NCBI RefSeq assembly: GCF_963259705.1
Contig: NC_081840.1
Span: 2,247,956-2,311,955 of the forward strand
Direction: 5' to 3'
Source: Myotis daubentonii
Taxonomy: Eukaryota > Chordata > Mammalia > Chiroptera > Vespertilionidae
Length of the DNA: 64,000 nucleotides
Part shown: positions 23,740 through 34,970 of the stretch, piece by piece
Numbering within the stretch: the first letter of the stretch is position 1
Layout of the letters: each line of letters begins with the position of its first letter
The notes under the pieces: model-generated
Database searches by the model: none
What the model saw: the letters and a program-made list of their open reading frames with translations, nothing else
Told to the model about the DNA's origin: nothing
Position numbers and translations under genes: made by a program

Positions 23740-24010
23740 AGCGACCTTCCCTTATAGAAAAGGAGGAAAAAGAGAGAAAAACCCGTCTCATAAAGCATAA
23801 TTACTGTCTGCTGGCCCTTCAATTAAAAAGATTGAAGGGCACAATATTAAAATTTGATTTATGGGCGCCACTATCTACCCAGTAATGAGGCCGAGAGGAA
23901 AAAAAAGAACCACAGTCATCAGAGAAAACTGCGGCCCTCTTTCTCCCGCCGGAGACAAATGGCCTCTCATTTGCTCATGAAATGTTTTCTAAAGAAACGT
24001 GAAATGGTCT
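23740..24010. other. AT-rich unique stretch with a perfect 10-bp hairpin
   Basis: It contains GCCCTTCAAT (23814-23823), a 7-base spacer, and ATTGAAGGGC (23831-23840). AT-rich homeodomain-like motifs (CATAATTACTG, CAATTAAAAAG) lie around it. No repeat was recognised, so it could be a conserved regulatory element. Confidence 0.3.
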
Positions 24011-24224
24011 GAAGGATGTGTGATGTGTCCCCGGCTGTTGAAACCCAGAACTCGGTGACTAGAGAGTCAGCTTCCTGAGAGGCATAGCGTCTTGAGCCGG
24101 CGGGGCTGCCGGCGGGCCCAGCCCTGGGACCCCGCTGCCACATCTCCAAACAACCTTCAGGTCCAGGGGGCCAGGCCAGGACCACCGCAGGGCTGGGGAG
24201 GAGGGGGAGGAGCGCAGCACCAGC

Positions 24225-24445
24225 TCCGAGTCCCAGCGTCGCTGATTCGTTACCTGACCCTCCGTTTCTTCATCTGCAAACGAGGAGCGGTGACCTCAGT
24301 GACCGTGTGACCTTGGGCCGGTGCCAGGTTTCCCATCCGCCTCCCGGGTGGGTGGTAGGAGGGTTAGAACAGTGAACAAGGGTGAGGGCCCCGATGGGCA
24401 CCAGCCGCAGAGCGAGCGCTTGGTAAATGTGTTCCCATCTCTGTT
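24225..24445. repeat. MIR-like fragment
   Basis: TTACCTGACCCTCCGTTTCT, CATCTGCAAACGAGGAGCGG and TGACCTTGGGCC-type motifs in MIR order. A second MIR-like patch with GGGATTTGAACCCAGACC lies at 24480-24660. Confidence 0.5.
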
Positions 24446-25214
24446 ACTGTTATTGCCGATGTTTTTGCTGTAATGGAAAGACCTGGGATTTGAACCCAGA
24501 CCTCTCCTTTCCGAGTGCCCATGGGGGGCAGACTGACCTGAGGGTGATGCCCAGTCCTGCCTCTCCAGCAGGTGCCCTGGGCAGTCCTGGTGCCTGGCTG
24601 GGCCCCAGTTCGTTCATCTGTAAGATAACTCTGCTCGCAGGCAGTGCTGCCAGGTTGTAAAGATGAACGGACACAGAGTCGATGGCAGGGACCCCGGGAA
24701 AGGGAAGCTCTTTCCCTAGGAGCCTGTGTGGGGTGCTGTCGGCGGAGGAGGCACCGTCTGGTTTCTGGCCCCTCCGGCCTCTGTGGCTCCTGGGGGACCC
24801 TCCTCCCGGGAGGAGGTCACATGTTTCTTGGCTCTAGAAAGAATAGTAACAAAATGTGAAATAAAGTAAATGAACAGCCTTGTGCCAGGTGCTGTGCTGA
24901 GTTGACTTGCGGATTGCAGGTCCCTGGGGGGGGGGGGGGGCCCTGGGAGTGAGCAGGTCCCACGTGGGGACGGGCGGCTGGCCAAGGGCACCCCGCTGGG
25001 AGATGACAGGGCCCAGTGAGTCCAAACCCAGGCCTGTCCGTTCTCTCCACCCCACGCTGGCACACCCCAGAGCCCACACCCCAACCCCTAATCGCTGGCC
25101 TCCCCCTGCCCCGTCTCTCCTGGGTCCCCGCTCCTCAGCCCCGTGGCTCTGGCCAGGCGGGTGGCAGCGCCGTCACCTGTGGCTAATTTGTATCTTCCCA
25201 CCGGCCCTTCCTTT

Positions 25215-25396
25215 TGAAGAAATATATTTTTATTGAAGGGAAAGAGAGATAGAAACATCAATGAGGAGAGAGAATCATGGATCAGCTGCCTCCTGCACGC
25301 TCCCTACTGGAGATGGAGCCCGCAGCCCTGACTGGAATCGAACCGTGGCCTCCTGGTTCATAGGTTGACACTCAGCCGCCGAGCCACCACCAGCAC
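25215..25396 (-). mobile_element. Ves SINE, - orientation, shortened
   Basis: TATATTTTTATTGAAGGGAA to CCGCCGAGCCACCACCAGC. It lacks part of the middle (the CGGGCATGTGCC segment). Confidence 0.85.
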
Positions 25397-25665
25397 TTAC
25401 TAAGCTGCAGGGTCGAGGGCCCAAATGCTCGCGTGAGGGCGTGTAGAACGTTTTGCTCTGTGCGTCTCAGCTTGTGGCGCTTCATCTGCGGGACACGCTG
25501 GGGATGGTGGATGCCAGGTGCCACCCAACCCCTTGCCAAGCCCCTTGAGCTCGTCCATGGGACTCCCCGGGGCTGCCTGCCATCCGCCCACGACCCCCTG
25601 GGGAGGAGCGGGGGGGCTTCGTCCGTGTTTCCCTGTGCCCGGCTGACGCGTTTCTCTGTTCTCAG

Positions 25666-25727
25666 AGGAGAGGGAAAATGTGCAGAAAAGGACCTTCACT
25701 CGGTGGATAAACCTCCATCTGGAGAAG
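25666..25727 (+). CDS. CLMN: Calmin exon 2: start of first CH domain
   Basis: Reads ERENVQKRTFTRWINLHLEK and is followed by a GTAAGC donor. The QKRTFTRWINLHL part is the first actin-binding helix of a type 1 CH domain. The acceptor is CTCAG after a pyrimidine-rich run. A second AG lies two bases further on, so the exon could begin at 25666 (two bases finishing a split codon) or at 25668 (phase 0). My memory of mammalian calmin (valine before the first Glu) slightly favours 25668, but without exon 1 this is not settled. The 3' end joins exon 3 in phase 0. Confidence 0.93.
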
Positions 25728-25969
25728 GTAAGCGGGCACCTGGATCTGGGTGACGAAGGGCTCATCCGTAACCGAGTCCAGTTCGGGAGCCCGGTGAGGG
25801 CACGCGGGGCAGTGGGTCTCTGTGGTTGTCGTCGTCGTCATTCATTTAAACGTCCACAGTGCGTGTTCTCACGGCCTGGCATCGCGCTCTGGGCCGGGAA
25901 CACGGAGGTGAGTAAGGGGCGGTTCTATCCTCCGGGGCTGTCAGTCCAGTTGGGGAAGGAGAGGTCTAC

Positions 25970-26182
25970 CTTTTTATTTATTGATTGATTTCAGAGAGGA
26001 AGTGAGAGGGAGAGATAGAAACATCAACGATGAGAGAGAATCATCGATCGGCTGCCTCCTGCACACGCCCCACTGGGGATCCAGCCCGCAATCCGGGCCT
26101 GTGCCCTGACGGAGAATCGAACCAGGACTCGCCTCTTGGTTCATAGGTCGATGCTCAACCCTGAGCCACGCCCGCCGAGCTG
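25970..26182 (-). mobile_element. Ves SINE, - orientation
   Basis: TTTATTTATTGATTGATTTC to GAGCCACGCCCGCCGAGCTG, in intron 2. Confidence 0.9.
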
Positions 26183-26789
26183 TTTTGCTCTTTATCAGAA
26201 AGCTGACTCCCCAGGACTCGTCCCAGCCGCGTCACTTCTTTCTTCGGACATCCCACGGCCTGCGTCTCCGGACAGGCAGCCGGTCCTTCCCTCCCAGCCT
26301 GGCAGGTCCTGCTTCCTTCTCTCCTGCCCCTCACCGGGACAGGAGTGACTGCGGACTGTCCTAGACTTAACCCGAATGAGGGCCTGAGAGGGAACCGTGG
26401 GAGCAGCTAGGCAGCAGAGAAAATGAATGCGGTTTGTGGGGAGTGGGGCTCTTGGCCGAGATTCTCATTCACGGAGTTGATTTTCGGGGCCTGGGATGTT
26501 TCCCTGGCAGCACTTGGCCACCCACACCTCTGTCCCCCGCCTGTGGGATGGGGTACCCTTGACCCAGGAGGCTCCTGAACTCTTCAGGGGAGGGCCTCCC
26601 TATCGTGGGTGAAGCGGTAAAAATCACTCGCCAGTTACTTGACTGTGGGTGCATTTCCCAGGGCTCGTAAAGAGAAGTGTTACTTCTGGAAAAAAGGGAG
26701 CCCGCGTCCCAGTCCTGAGTTCATTGAACTCCCGATTCGCCCGATGCGTGTGAGGGTGGCCAGTTCCTCCTGCAGGACGGAGTGTGGCC

Positions 26790-27180
26790 CTGCCGGCTTT
26801 CTTCTGTTTTGGTTTTTTTTTTGCTTTTAATTAAAAAGTAAATAGAGGGAGGTACAGAGGGGAACAGAGCAAATCCCTCCGTTAGCATTTATCCTACGGG
26901 GGCTTCTCCCCCTGGCCTGGCCCGGCTCGGCTCCATCCGGGCAGGTGGGCCGCGCCCACTCCGAGGATAAATCAGGCGGCACCTGGAACTGATGCCTAAT
27001 AAACGGGGCAAAATTAACAGCCCTGTTTCCAACCCCGAGACTTTCAAGAGCAGCCTTTCATGGGAAGGAAACCCAGGCCTCCTGGGGGAATTGGGCTTAC
27101 CTGCAATTTGAAGGCTGTCAGAAATATTTACCGAGGCTCTGGCTTCTGGAAAAATTCCTTCATTTACCGAAGGGTTAGAT
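26790..27180. other. AT-rich unique stretch in intron 2
   Basis: TTGCTTTTAATTAAAAAGTA, GATGCCTAATAAACGGGGCA and AATATTTACCGAGG-type motifs without a repeat. It could be a conserved element. Nothing in it looks coding. Confidence 0.2.
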
Positions 27181-27885
27181 CATGAAGAAAGCCCTGGGGG
27201 TGCTGTTTGCTCGGCCAGACCGATCTCATGAAGCCCACGGAACGTTCGGGCCCGGAGTGTTTGTCCTGGAGCCGGTTCAATTCCTCCGCCTGCCCTCGCG
27301 CAGGATGGACTGCGGCCAAGGCCCGAGCGCTGCCGCCGCCCAGGCTCCCAGATCCTCCCAGTTCTACTCGCACATGAGGCTCGGCCACAGTCGGGGCTGC
27401 TCACGGGAAACGTTGTGTGTCTGTCCATCAGGGGGTGTTGGTTTGGGTCTCTCGATCGCTGCCTCCCATTAGCTGGGAAAGTGTTTCCGGGAGAGGCTCC
27501 GTACCCGATGCCCGGGTGCTCGGCCTGGAGCGCTCCCAAGGGGCTGCGGCAGTTTGCAGAGAAAATCACCTGCCTGTGGCTCAGAGGCAGTCCTGTTGCC
27601 CTGGGAGCGAAGCCCTTTGCTGTGCACCTGTGGGTGGGATCGCCCTGTGTTTGGGCACCACAGGCCTCCAAGGCTGGCCGGGCAGGAGCCTTTCTGGAGG
27701 AAAGGGTGCCTGGGCCCCAGCTCCACCGTGAGTCTCCGGGGTCACAGCTGCCCACCCCACTTACACCGTGTCCTCATCACCTCTGTGGACACCCCCTTTC
27801 ATTGTCCCCGGGAGCAGAGAGCACCAGCCTGACTGTTTAATGCTGCAGAGGCCCCAGCACTGAAACGTAAAGGGAATCTGTGCTG

Positions 27886-29333
27886 CGTGGGGGCTCATTA
27901 GCATTGGGCGGGGCTCATTAGCATTGGATGGGGGCTCATTAGCATTGGGTGGGGGCTCATTAGCATTGGGTGGGACTCATTAGCATTGGATGGGGGCTCA
28001 TTAGCATTGGGTGGGGCTCATTAGCATTGGGCGGGGCTCATTAGCATTGGGTGGGGCTCATTAGCATTGGGCGGGGCTCATTAGCATTGGGTGGGGCTCA
28101 TTAGCACTGGGTGGGGCTCATTAGCATTGGATGGGGGCTCATTAGCACTGGGTGGGAATCATTAGCATTGGATGGGGCTCATTAGCATTGGATGGGGGCT
28201 CATTAGCATTGGGTGGGGCTCATTAGCATTGGATGGGGCTCATTAGCATTGGGTGGGGCTCATTAGCATTGGATGGGGGCTCGTTAGCATTGGGTGGGGC
28301 TCATTAGCACTGGGTGGGGCTAATTAGCATTGGATGGGGGCTCATTAGCACTGGGTGGGAATCATTAGCATTGGATGGGGGCTCATTAGCATTGGGTGGG
28401 GCTCGTTAGCATTGGATGGGGGCTCATTAGCATTGGGTGGGACTCATTAGCACTGGATGGGGGCTCATTAGCACTGGGTGGGAATCATTAGCATTGGATG
28501 GGGGCTCATTAGCATTGGATGGGGGCTCATTAGCATTGGGTGGGGCTAATTAGCATTGGATGGGGCTCATTAGCATTGGGTGGGGCTCATTAGCATTGGG
28601 TGGGACTCATTAGCATTGGGTGGGACTCATTAGCATTGGGTGGGACTCATTAGCATTGGATGGGGGCTCATTAGCACTGGGTGGGAATCATTAGCATTGG
28701 ATGGGGGCTCGTTAGCATTGGGTGGGGCTCATTAGCATTGGGTGGGACTCATTAGCATTGGATGGGGGCTCATTAGCACTGGGTGGGAATCATTAGCATT
28801 GGATGGGGGCTCGTTAGCATTGGGTGGGGCTCATTAGCATTGGGTGGGACTCATTAGCATTGGATGGGGGCTCATTAGCACTGGGTGGGAATCATTAGCA
28901 TTGGATGGGGGCTCATTAGCATTGGGTGGGGGCTCATTAGCATTGGGTGGGGGCTCATTAGCATTGGGTGGGGGCTCATTAGCATTGGGTGGGGCTCATT
29001 AGCACTGGGTGGGAATCATTAGCATTGGATGGGGGCTCATTAGCATTGGATGGGGGCTCATTAGCATTGGGTGGGGGCTCATTAGCATTGGGTGGGGGCT
29101 CATTAGCATTGGGTGGGAATCATTAGCATTGGATGGGGGCTCATTAGCATTGGATGGGGGCTCATTAGCATTGGGTGGGGCTAATTAGCATTGGATGGGG
29201 CTCATTAGCATTGGGTGGGGCTCGTTAGCATTGGGTGGGGGCTCATTAGCATTGGGTGGGGCTCATTAGCACTGGGTGGGGCTCATTAGCACTGGGTGGG
29301 GCTCATTAGCATTGGGTGGGGCTCATTAGCATG
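27886..29333. repeat. 20-bp minisatellite (GGGCTCATTAGCATTGGGTG-type), about 72 copies
   Basis: Units of 19-22 bp differ at few positions: ATT/ACT, GGGT/GGAT/GGGC, G4/G5, GGAATC in place of GGGCTC. A 102-bp higher-order unit appears three times with starts at 28641, 28743 and 28845. Nearly every unit keeps a TCATTAGC-like core, which includes the homeodomain core TAAT on the other strand. Confidence 0.96.
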
Positions 29334-31203
29334 CAGGTTTATGGACCCTGTTGCCGGAGGTTCGGTTGCAGTAGCTCTTCACCAGGCAGCATTAAAGCTT
29401 TAGTTCACAGAAGCCTTTCTTGCATGAGACCCTGAGCAAAGGCCCCTAGGAGCTGGAGGGGGTGCGATGGATCAGCCTCCTTCTTGGCCCGCAGCGCCCA
29501 GAGGGCACCCTGTTCTGCTGAAGCCTAGCGGCCTGGGATGCCCAGTTTGTAGATCCCTGCACTGGCGCATCCGACTGACCAGTTCCAGCGGCCCTGTGGG
29601 CTCCCGGCCACATCGAGCCAAACCCTTGGTGGGCACAGCCACCTAGACAGCAGGCCCTCCAGGTCTAGGCTCAGAGAAGAATGCCGGGCTGGGAGTGGGG
29701 CGTCTGCCTCCTCCCGGCCAGGCCCCTCCACCCCCAGACCCCCTGTGGAGAGGAGCCTTTTCCTCAGGCAGCGGGAGAACCTGGTGAGCTAGGGTCCAGG
29801 GTGCCATTTACCGAGCCCAGGAACCCGGAGAGAGAAGCCAGTGGGGCATAGAGACGATGCTCAAAGGGTGGCTCCCTGCGGAGGGGCACCGGCTAAGGAC
29901 ACTTCCCTGCAGGACTCCCAGCCCTGAGGCATCCACGCCTGGGCACCCCGAGACCTGCAGGGAGGCAGCCCCTCCATAGGAAACTGGTTTGACGGGTGGT
30001 GTTGGTCTGGGGCACAGGTGCTGTGGGGGAGGACAGGCCTTTACCTGCACGACCTCACCCCATTGCAGCTCCCGTCCCTGTGGTGGGTCGGATTCCAGGC
30101 CCGACCTTGCAGCCCAGGGTACTCAGGCCCAGGGAGGTGAAGGAAAATGCCAAGGCCAAGTTCAGTCAGGGGTAGACCTGGCTTTGAACTCAGGTGTGTC
30201 TAACCCCCTTGCCTCGTAGTGGGACAGGCGCAAGGTGCATCTGAGAGAACAGTTTATCTCGGGAGCCTGGTGTGGTGGAGGCAAGAGGCAGTCACATCCC
30301 ACCGATCAACTTCTTAAAGCAATTTTAGTTTAATTTGCTATAATGAGCATGTGTTGCGTTGTATACCTAAACATATAACTGCACATCTAATTCAGCCTCT
30401 CAAACACTGAGATCCTGGCAGACCTGCAGACTTGGGGGTGGAAGGGAAGATTCTCTCCCTTCATCCAACTCCCAGCATCCAGCGGGCCAGCTGTGTGGCC
30501 AGCTGTGTGGCCATCAACACCAGCCTCCTTCCGGCTTCCGCGGCCGGGGGGGCCCCACCTCCAGACGTGGACCACGGGCCGCTCAGGAAGGCGTGATGCT
30601 TGGACCGAGCAGCACTGGGGACGGGGGAGCCCTGCCGACATCTGAACCGAGGCCCAAAGGGTCACTGACCCAGGGTCATGCCCTTGCGGGGTGGGTCGGG
30701 CGGCACTGTGGTCAGCCAGTGTGTCCTGATGGAACAGGACTGCGCCAAAGAGCTGACTCATCCAAACACTGGGCACGTCACCCAGCCTCTTGGAGCCTCG
30801 GAGTCCCCAGACCTGAGGCGAAGGGCTCGCCCCAGGGCGTTTGATGTGAGCCCTGCTTCTAGAATTAGTTCATCCGATGGGAGGCTGTAACTCTCGGGCA
30901 TGCCTGCTCTTTCTACCCTGAAGAGCAGCGTGGGTGCAATATGACTGGGGTCTGAGGTATCATATTAGAAGGGTCCCCAAGGGTCGCTCGCTCGATGGGG
31001 CCCCTGACACAGCTCCCGCAGTTCCCCAGGCCCCCCGCGGCTCGGGCGTCCCCTGGGGAGGAGGGGCCTCTGTGGATGGGCCTGACTGCCTGTGCCCGGA
31101 TGTGGGTGCTGGGAAGTTCTCTCTTGAGTGACAGCCGCACACGGGGACTAGTTCCGGGAGTTACAGGTCTCTAATCGCCCGACCTCTTCCCCTCCTTGCG
31201 CAG

Positions 31204-31299
31204 TGCGACCCTCCTCTGGAAGTTAAAGATTTATTCATTGACATACAAGACGGCAGAATCCTAATGGCGCTGTTAGAAGTCCTGTCTGGGCGAAACCTG
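31204..31299 (+). CDS. CLMN: Calmin exon 3: first CH domain
   Basis: Thirty-two codons, beginning CDPPLEVKDLFIDIQDGR and ending LLEVLSGRNL. The acceptor is TTGCGCAG and the donor GTACGT, both phase 0. The DLF-DIQDG-ILMALLEVLSG pattern is the conserved core helix of CH domains of the alpha-actinin/spectrin class. It joins exon 2 upstream and exon 4 downstream without gaps in the CH alignment. Confidence 0.97.
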
Positions 31300-31582
31300 G
31301 TACGTACGGCACGGAAGGGTCAGAAGGAAAGAAAAGGCCGAGGGAGGCGGTGCTGAAGGCTTCCGTTAGCACAGGCCCTGTGCACGTGCGTCCTGGCCCT
31401 ACGCACGCCCTGTGGCACCAGACTGTGGGTGACGTTCCTTCCTCGGTGAAAAGACCGACACAATCCCGCGTAGCTAAGCAGCATCTCCCTCTCTTTTTTT
31501 GTTTGAGCAAATATACTTTAGTAAGTAGATGAATAAATGCCCAGTGTTTTCTGTGAATATGATAAGGCAAAGAGTAAGAACT

Positions 31583-32020
31583 GGCCAGCCATTGTATTAA
31601 CCAGAACGATAGCTAAGAATCAGGGTGATGGCTGGAGAAAAAGAAGGACCTCTTACCCTTGCAGCAGCATGGAGGCCCTGGTGAGCATCCTGCTAAGCGA
31701 AATAAGCCATCAGAGAAAGACAAGTGTCACCCGATCCCACTCATATGTGGAACCTAATGGACAAAATAAACTGATGAGCAAAATAGATCCACAGACATGG
31801 ACGCAGGGAACAGAGGCGGAATCTCAGAGGGAAGCGGGGGAGGGTGGGTGGGTGTGAAGTGATCAACCAAAGACCTTGTGTGCACATATGCATGGCCCAT
31901 GGACACAGACAGTAGCGGGGTGGAGGCCTGGGGTGGGCGCGGGGGCGAGCTAGCCGCAGTCAGTGGGGGAGAGGGGGACATATGTAATACTTTCAACAAT
32001 AAAGATTTTAAAAAAATAAA
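31583..32020 (+). mobile_element. L1 3' end, + orientation
   Basis: TGCTAAGCGAAATAAGCCAT, ATGTGGAACCTAATGGACAA, GATCAACCAAAGACCTTGTG and the end ACATATGTAATACTTTCAAC plus an AATAAA and A-rich tail are the 3' end of mammalian L1 elements. It is 5'-truncated. Confidence 0.88.
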
Positions 32021-32654
32021 CAATAATCGGGATGATGGGAAGGTATATTACACTCACATTCCATCATCCATCCCAAGGCTGAAACGAACTGCCAGCTTCT
32101 AGAACCTCCTTATACGTATGACCAGAATGGAATTGGACCCGCTGGTCTCGAGGCTGTTCACTTTGATCTGAGCCCACCCCCTTCACGTGGGGCGTCTGCC
32201 GTGCGCAGGCCGGCCCTGTCCCCCTGCGGCCGCGGCTCCGCCTGGTGCTCTGAGGACTCGGTGCAGGCTGTTCAACATCCTTGGGCTCCACCCACTCGAT
32301 TGGGTGCCAGTGGTACCCCCAGGGGTGACAACCGAGCACGTCCCCTCAACATGCCAGATGTCCCCGGGGGGGGGGCAGTGACCTGGCCAGAACGACCCCA
32401 TCAGGGTTGGATATGCCCTGCGTGGCTCCTGGCGGCGGACACAGAGGTGCGGCCACAACCCACGAGTGCGGGCCGGGGTGACCGACACCGCCTGGCTTGC
32501 CTTGCCCTGTCAACACCCCCTGGAGGGGTGGGGGCGCCAGCTCTTCCCGCACAGGCCCTGGAGGGGCAGGAGGGGGTGCGGTGTGGGATGTTCACCCTGA
32601 CGCTGCTCCAGTGTGTAGCGGGCATCGCTGGGGCTGGGGTTTCTGCAGGCACCT

Positions 32655-32822
32655 CCCCCGTCTCGCTCTCTGTGTCTCTCCCCTCCTCTCTGTCTGCCTG
32701 TCTCTCTCCCTCCCTCTCTCTCTGTCTCTCTCTCTCTATCTCTGTCTCTCTTCCCCCTTCTCTGTCTGTCTCTTTCTCTCCCTCTGTCTTGCTCTCTCTG
32801 TCTCTCTCTGCCTCTGTCTCTG

Positions 32823-32870
<48 letters not shown>

Positions 32871-33110
32871 CCTCCCTCCCTCCCTCCTTCCCTCTCTCCC
32901 CTCCTCTCTGCCTGTCTCTGCCCCCCCCACCCCTCCTCCTCTCTGTCTCTCTCTCTCTCTGTCTCTCTGTTTTTCTCTTTCTCTTTCTGTCTCTCTTCCT
33001 CCTTCTGTCTGTCTCTTTCGCTCTCTGTGTCTCCCCCGTCCCTCTCTCTCTCCCCTCTCCTCTCTGCCTGTATTTGCTCCCCCGCCCCCCTCTGTCTCTC
33101 TCTGACCTGA
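32655..33110. repeat. Polypyrimidine tract (CTCTCTGTCTCTC)n, about 450 bp
   Basis: An almost pure C/T strand with scattered G (CTGTCTCT) units in intron 3. It is a mirror-repeat-rich tract of the type able to form triplex DNA. The long Ser/Leu-rich open frames across it are not genes. Confidence 0.93.
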
Positions 33111-33502
33111 GATCACTGTTCACAAAGCTCTTGGCCAGCAAACCGGAACATCTGCCCCCGGGGGGGCTGGCGGATGATTTAGCAGCTGCTGCAGAGGCTC
33201 CTGCTCTGACAGAAACCCTCAGTGGGAGCGAGCGCGTCGCTGGGGGCTCTGGAGGGGGAGGCCGATCAAAGGCCAGGAGCTGGGTCAGAGAGAAGAGCCT
33301 GACACATCTGTCCCCTGCTTAACCCCTGGGTCCCCCACTCACCGGCTCGGCCTTGTGAAGTCCCGGGAACCATAAATAAAGGGTGGGTTCAGCTGGGCCC
33401 CCCGACTTCCCCAAGATTAATGTGAGCCGGGGAAGGCGAGCGGCGGCCGGGGCTCCCGGGCCGGGATGCGCTGTCTGACGCGGGCTGTCTGGTTTGTTTC
33501 AG

Positions 33503-33586
33503 CTCCACGAGTACAAATCCTCGTCCCACCGCATCTTTCGGTTGAACAACATAGCGAAAGCACTTAAGTTTTTGGAAGACAGCAAC
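33503..33586 (+). CDS. CLMN: Calmin exon 4: first CH domain
   Basis: Twenty-eight codons, LHEYKSSSHRIFRLNNIAKA followed by LKFLEDSN. The acceptor is TTTGTTTCAG and the donor GTAAGT, phase 0 on both sides. The HRIF-LNNIAKALKFLE segment corresponds to the conserved CH helix with an N-x-x-x-AL-FL pattern. Confidence 0.97.
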
Positions 33587-34599
33587 GTAAGTATGCGACC
33601 CATCTGGCGAGCAGCCCCTTTCCGGCAGCTGCAAGGACCGCGTGGCTGAGTGCTGGTCACGGGGAAGCGTGGAGAGGGAGCGCGGGAAAGGCCTACAGAC
33701 CAAGTTCAAAGCGAACGGAACTCGGCTAACCCGTTTGTTGGCGAGGCGGCCCCTGCCCCTCTCCCCACCGCCCCCCCCCCCCCGGGCCTCCATCGGGACA
33801 AAGCTCCCGTGGCACCCCACGTGGGAAGGGCGGGACGCTGACAGGGTCTCAGCTCTTTAGGGTCAGGTGACATTTTCCCTCCTTTGACTAAGAGTGCGGT
33901 GAGCCTCGCAGTGTAACCCCGTCTCCTAGAACCCCGCATCAGGGTGAAGTGCAGGGCAAAATGAGCCAGGAAAACTTACAAAATCCTCCCCTCTTGGATA
34001 GAACTTTCTAGACTTTCATTCGCTTTTTCTATGTTTTGATGCTGCCTGGTGTCCTCCATGGGGCGGGTGGCCGAGAGGGATGAGGTTATGGAGCGCCCCA
34101 GGGAGCCTCCGCGGGCAGCCCGGGTGAAACACGCAGCTTGCCCGCCGTGCGGCTTGGCCAGGAAGCCATGCACTTGGCGTCCCTGGCAGCCGGCAAAGGA
34201 AGATCGGATTGGCTGAGTTTCGCAGGAAAGGGATGTATCGAAAGCATGCTGGGGAGCGCACAGAGCGACTGCAAAGCTGGGGGGACCAGAGACGGAACCC
34301 AGGGACGCCTGGCGCCCACTGCAAAGCTCCCCACGCCTCCCATCCAAGTGGGCATGGCCGCCCCGCACTGTCCCCACCGCTGCTGAGGACATCACCGCCC
34401 CTGGAATGAACTCAGTGTCACACATTCAGAGTCCAAGGCCGGCTCCCGAGCATCAGCCCCTGCCCACACCCCGGCTTCCGGGGTGGCCACGGGAGTTTTG
34501 TGAGGAAAGAACTTTGGGTTTTGAGTGGGGAGGTGCCCTGCCTCCCAGGCTGTGGGGAGAGCCCCGGCACAGGAGGCGTTTCAGATGGCGGCGGCCGAA

Positions 34600-34970
34600 A
34601 AGCTCACGCGGTTCACAGCAGCGTCACTCAGAAGAGCCAAGAGGTGGAGGCAGCCCAAGTGCCCACCCGTGGAATATTATTCGGCCACGAAAAAGGACCG
34701 AGTACCCATACTGGCTGCCACATGGATGGACATGGAAAACATTACAAAAGATGCCGTGTTCCATGATCCTGTTCCTATGACACGTCCAGGACAGGGAGGT
34801 CCCTGGAGTCGGGAAGTGATTAGTGGTCTGTTAGGGTTGAGGGGATGGGGGCTCAGGGAGAGGGAACCAGAGGACAGGGTTGTCAGTGGGATGACGATAT
34901 TCAGAAATGGACTGTGGTGGTGCTGTGCTTACCTGTGGACGCGTTAAAAAACCAGCGAATCACGTGCTTT
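34600..34970 (+). repeat. Old L1 3' fragment, + orientation
   Basis: GTGGAATATTATTCGGCCAC, ACATGGATGGACATGGAAAA, GATCCTGTTCCTATGACACG and GAACCAGAGGACAGGGTTGT follow the order of an older L1 3' end. Confidence 0.65.

Larger units (their letters stand above)
1..25665 (+). other. CLMN: Presumed CLMN intron 1 (3' part), no coding exon seen
   Basis: No stretch in these 25.7 kb combines an open frame, splice borders and recognisable protein similarity. The open frames present fall in minisatellites, SINEs or GC-rich DNA. The calmin N-terminus expected from exon 1 was not found, including in the GC-rich 4.7-6.4 kb part. The area is therefore taken as intron 1, with the limit that its left part could lie upstream of the gene if a different promoter is used. 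Repeats and motif clusters are listed separately. The pieces 476-1044, 3532-4190, 4680-6600, 13640-16200, 16880-21890 and 23100-25200 hold mostly unique or very old DNA. Confidence 0.7.
25728..31203 (+). other. CLMN: CLMN intron 2
   Basis: A 5.5-kb intron between two confident CH-domain exons. It contains a Ves SINE at 25970-26182, an AT-rich unique stretch around 26790-27180 that looks conserved-like by composition, a GC-rich stretch to 27880, the 20-bp minisatellite at 27886-29333 and about 1.9 kb of unique or old repeat DNA. No further exon was recognised. Confidence 0.85.

Noticed and set aside
27886..29333. CRISPR-like array
   Set aside because: Units are contiguous without unique spacers and the host is a mammal.
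32201..33322. A 373-residue Ser/Leu-rich + frame and an Arg/Glu-rich - frame
   Set aside because: Both are translations of the polypyrimidine tract in intron 3.
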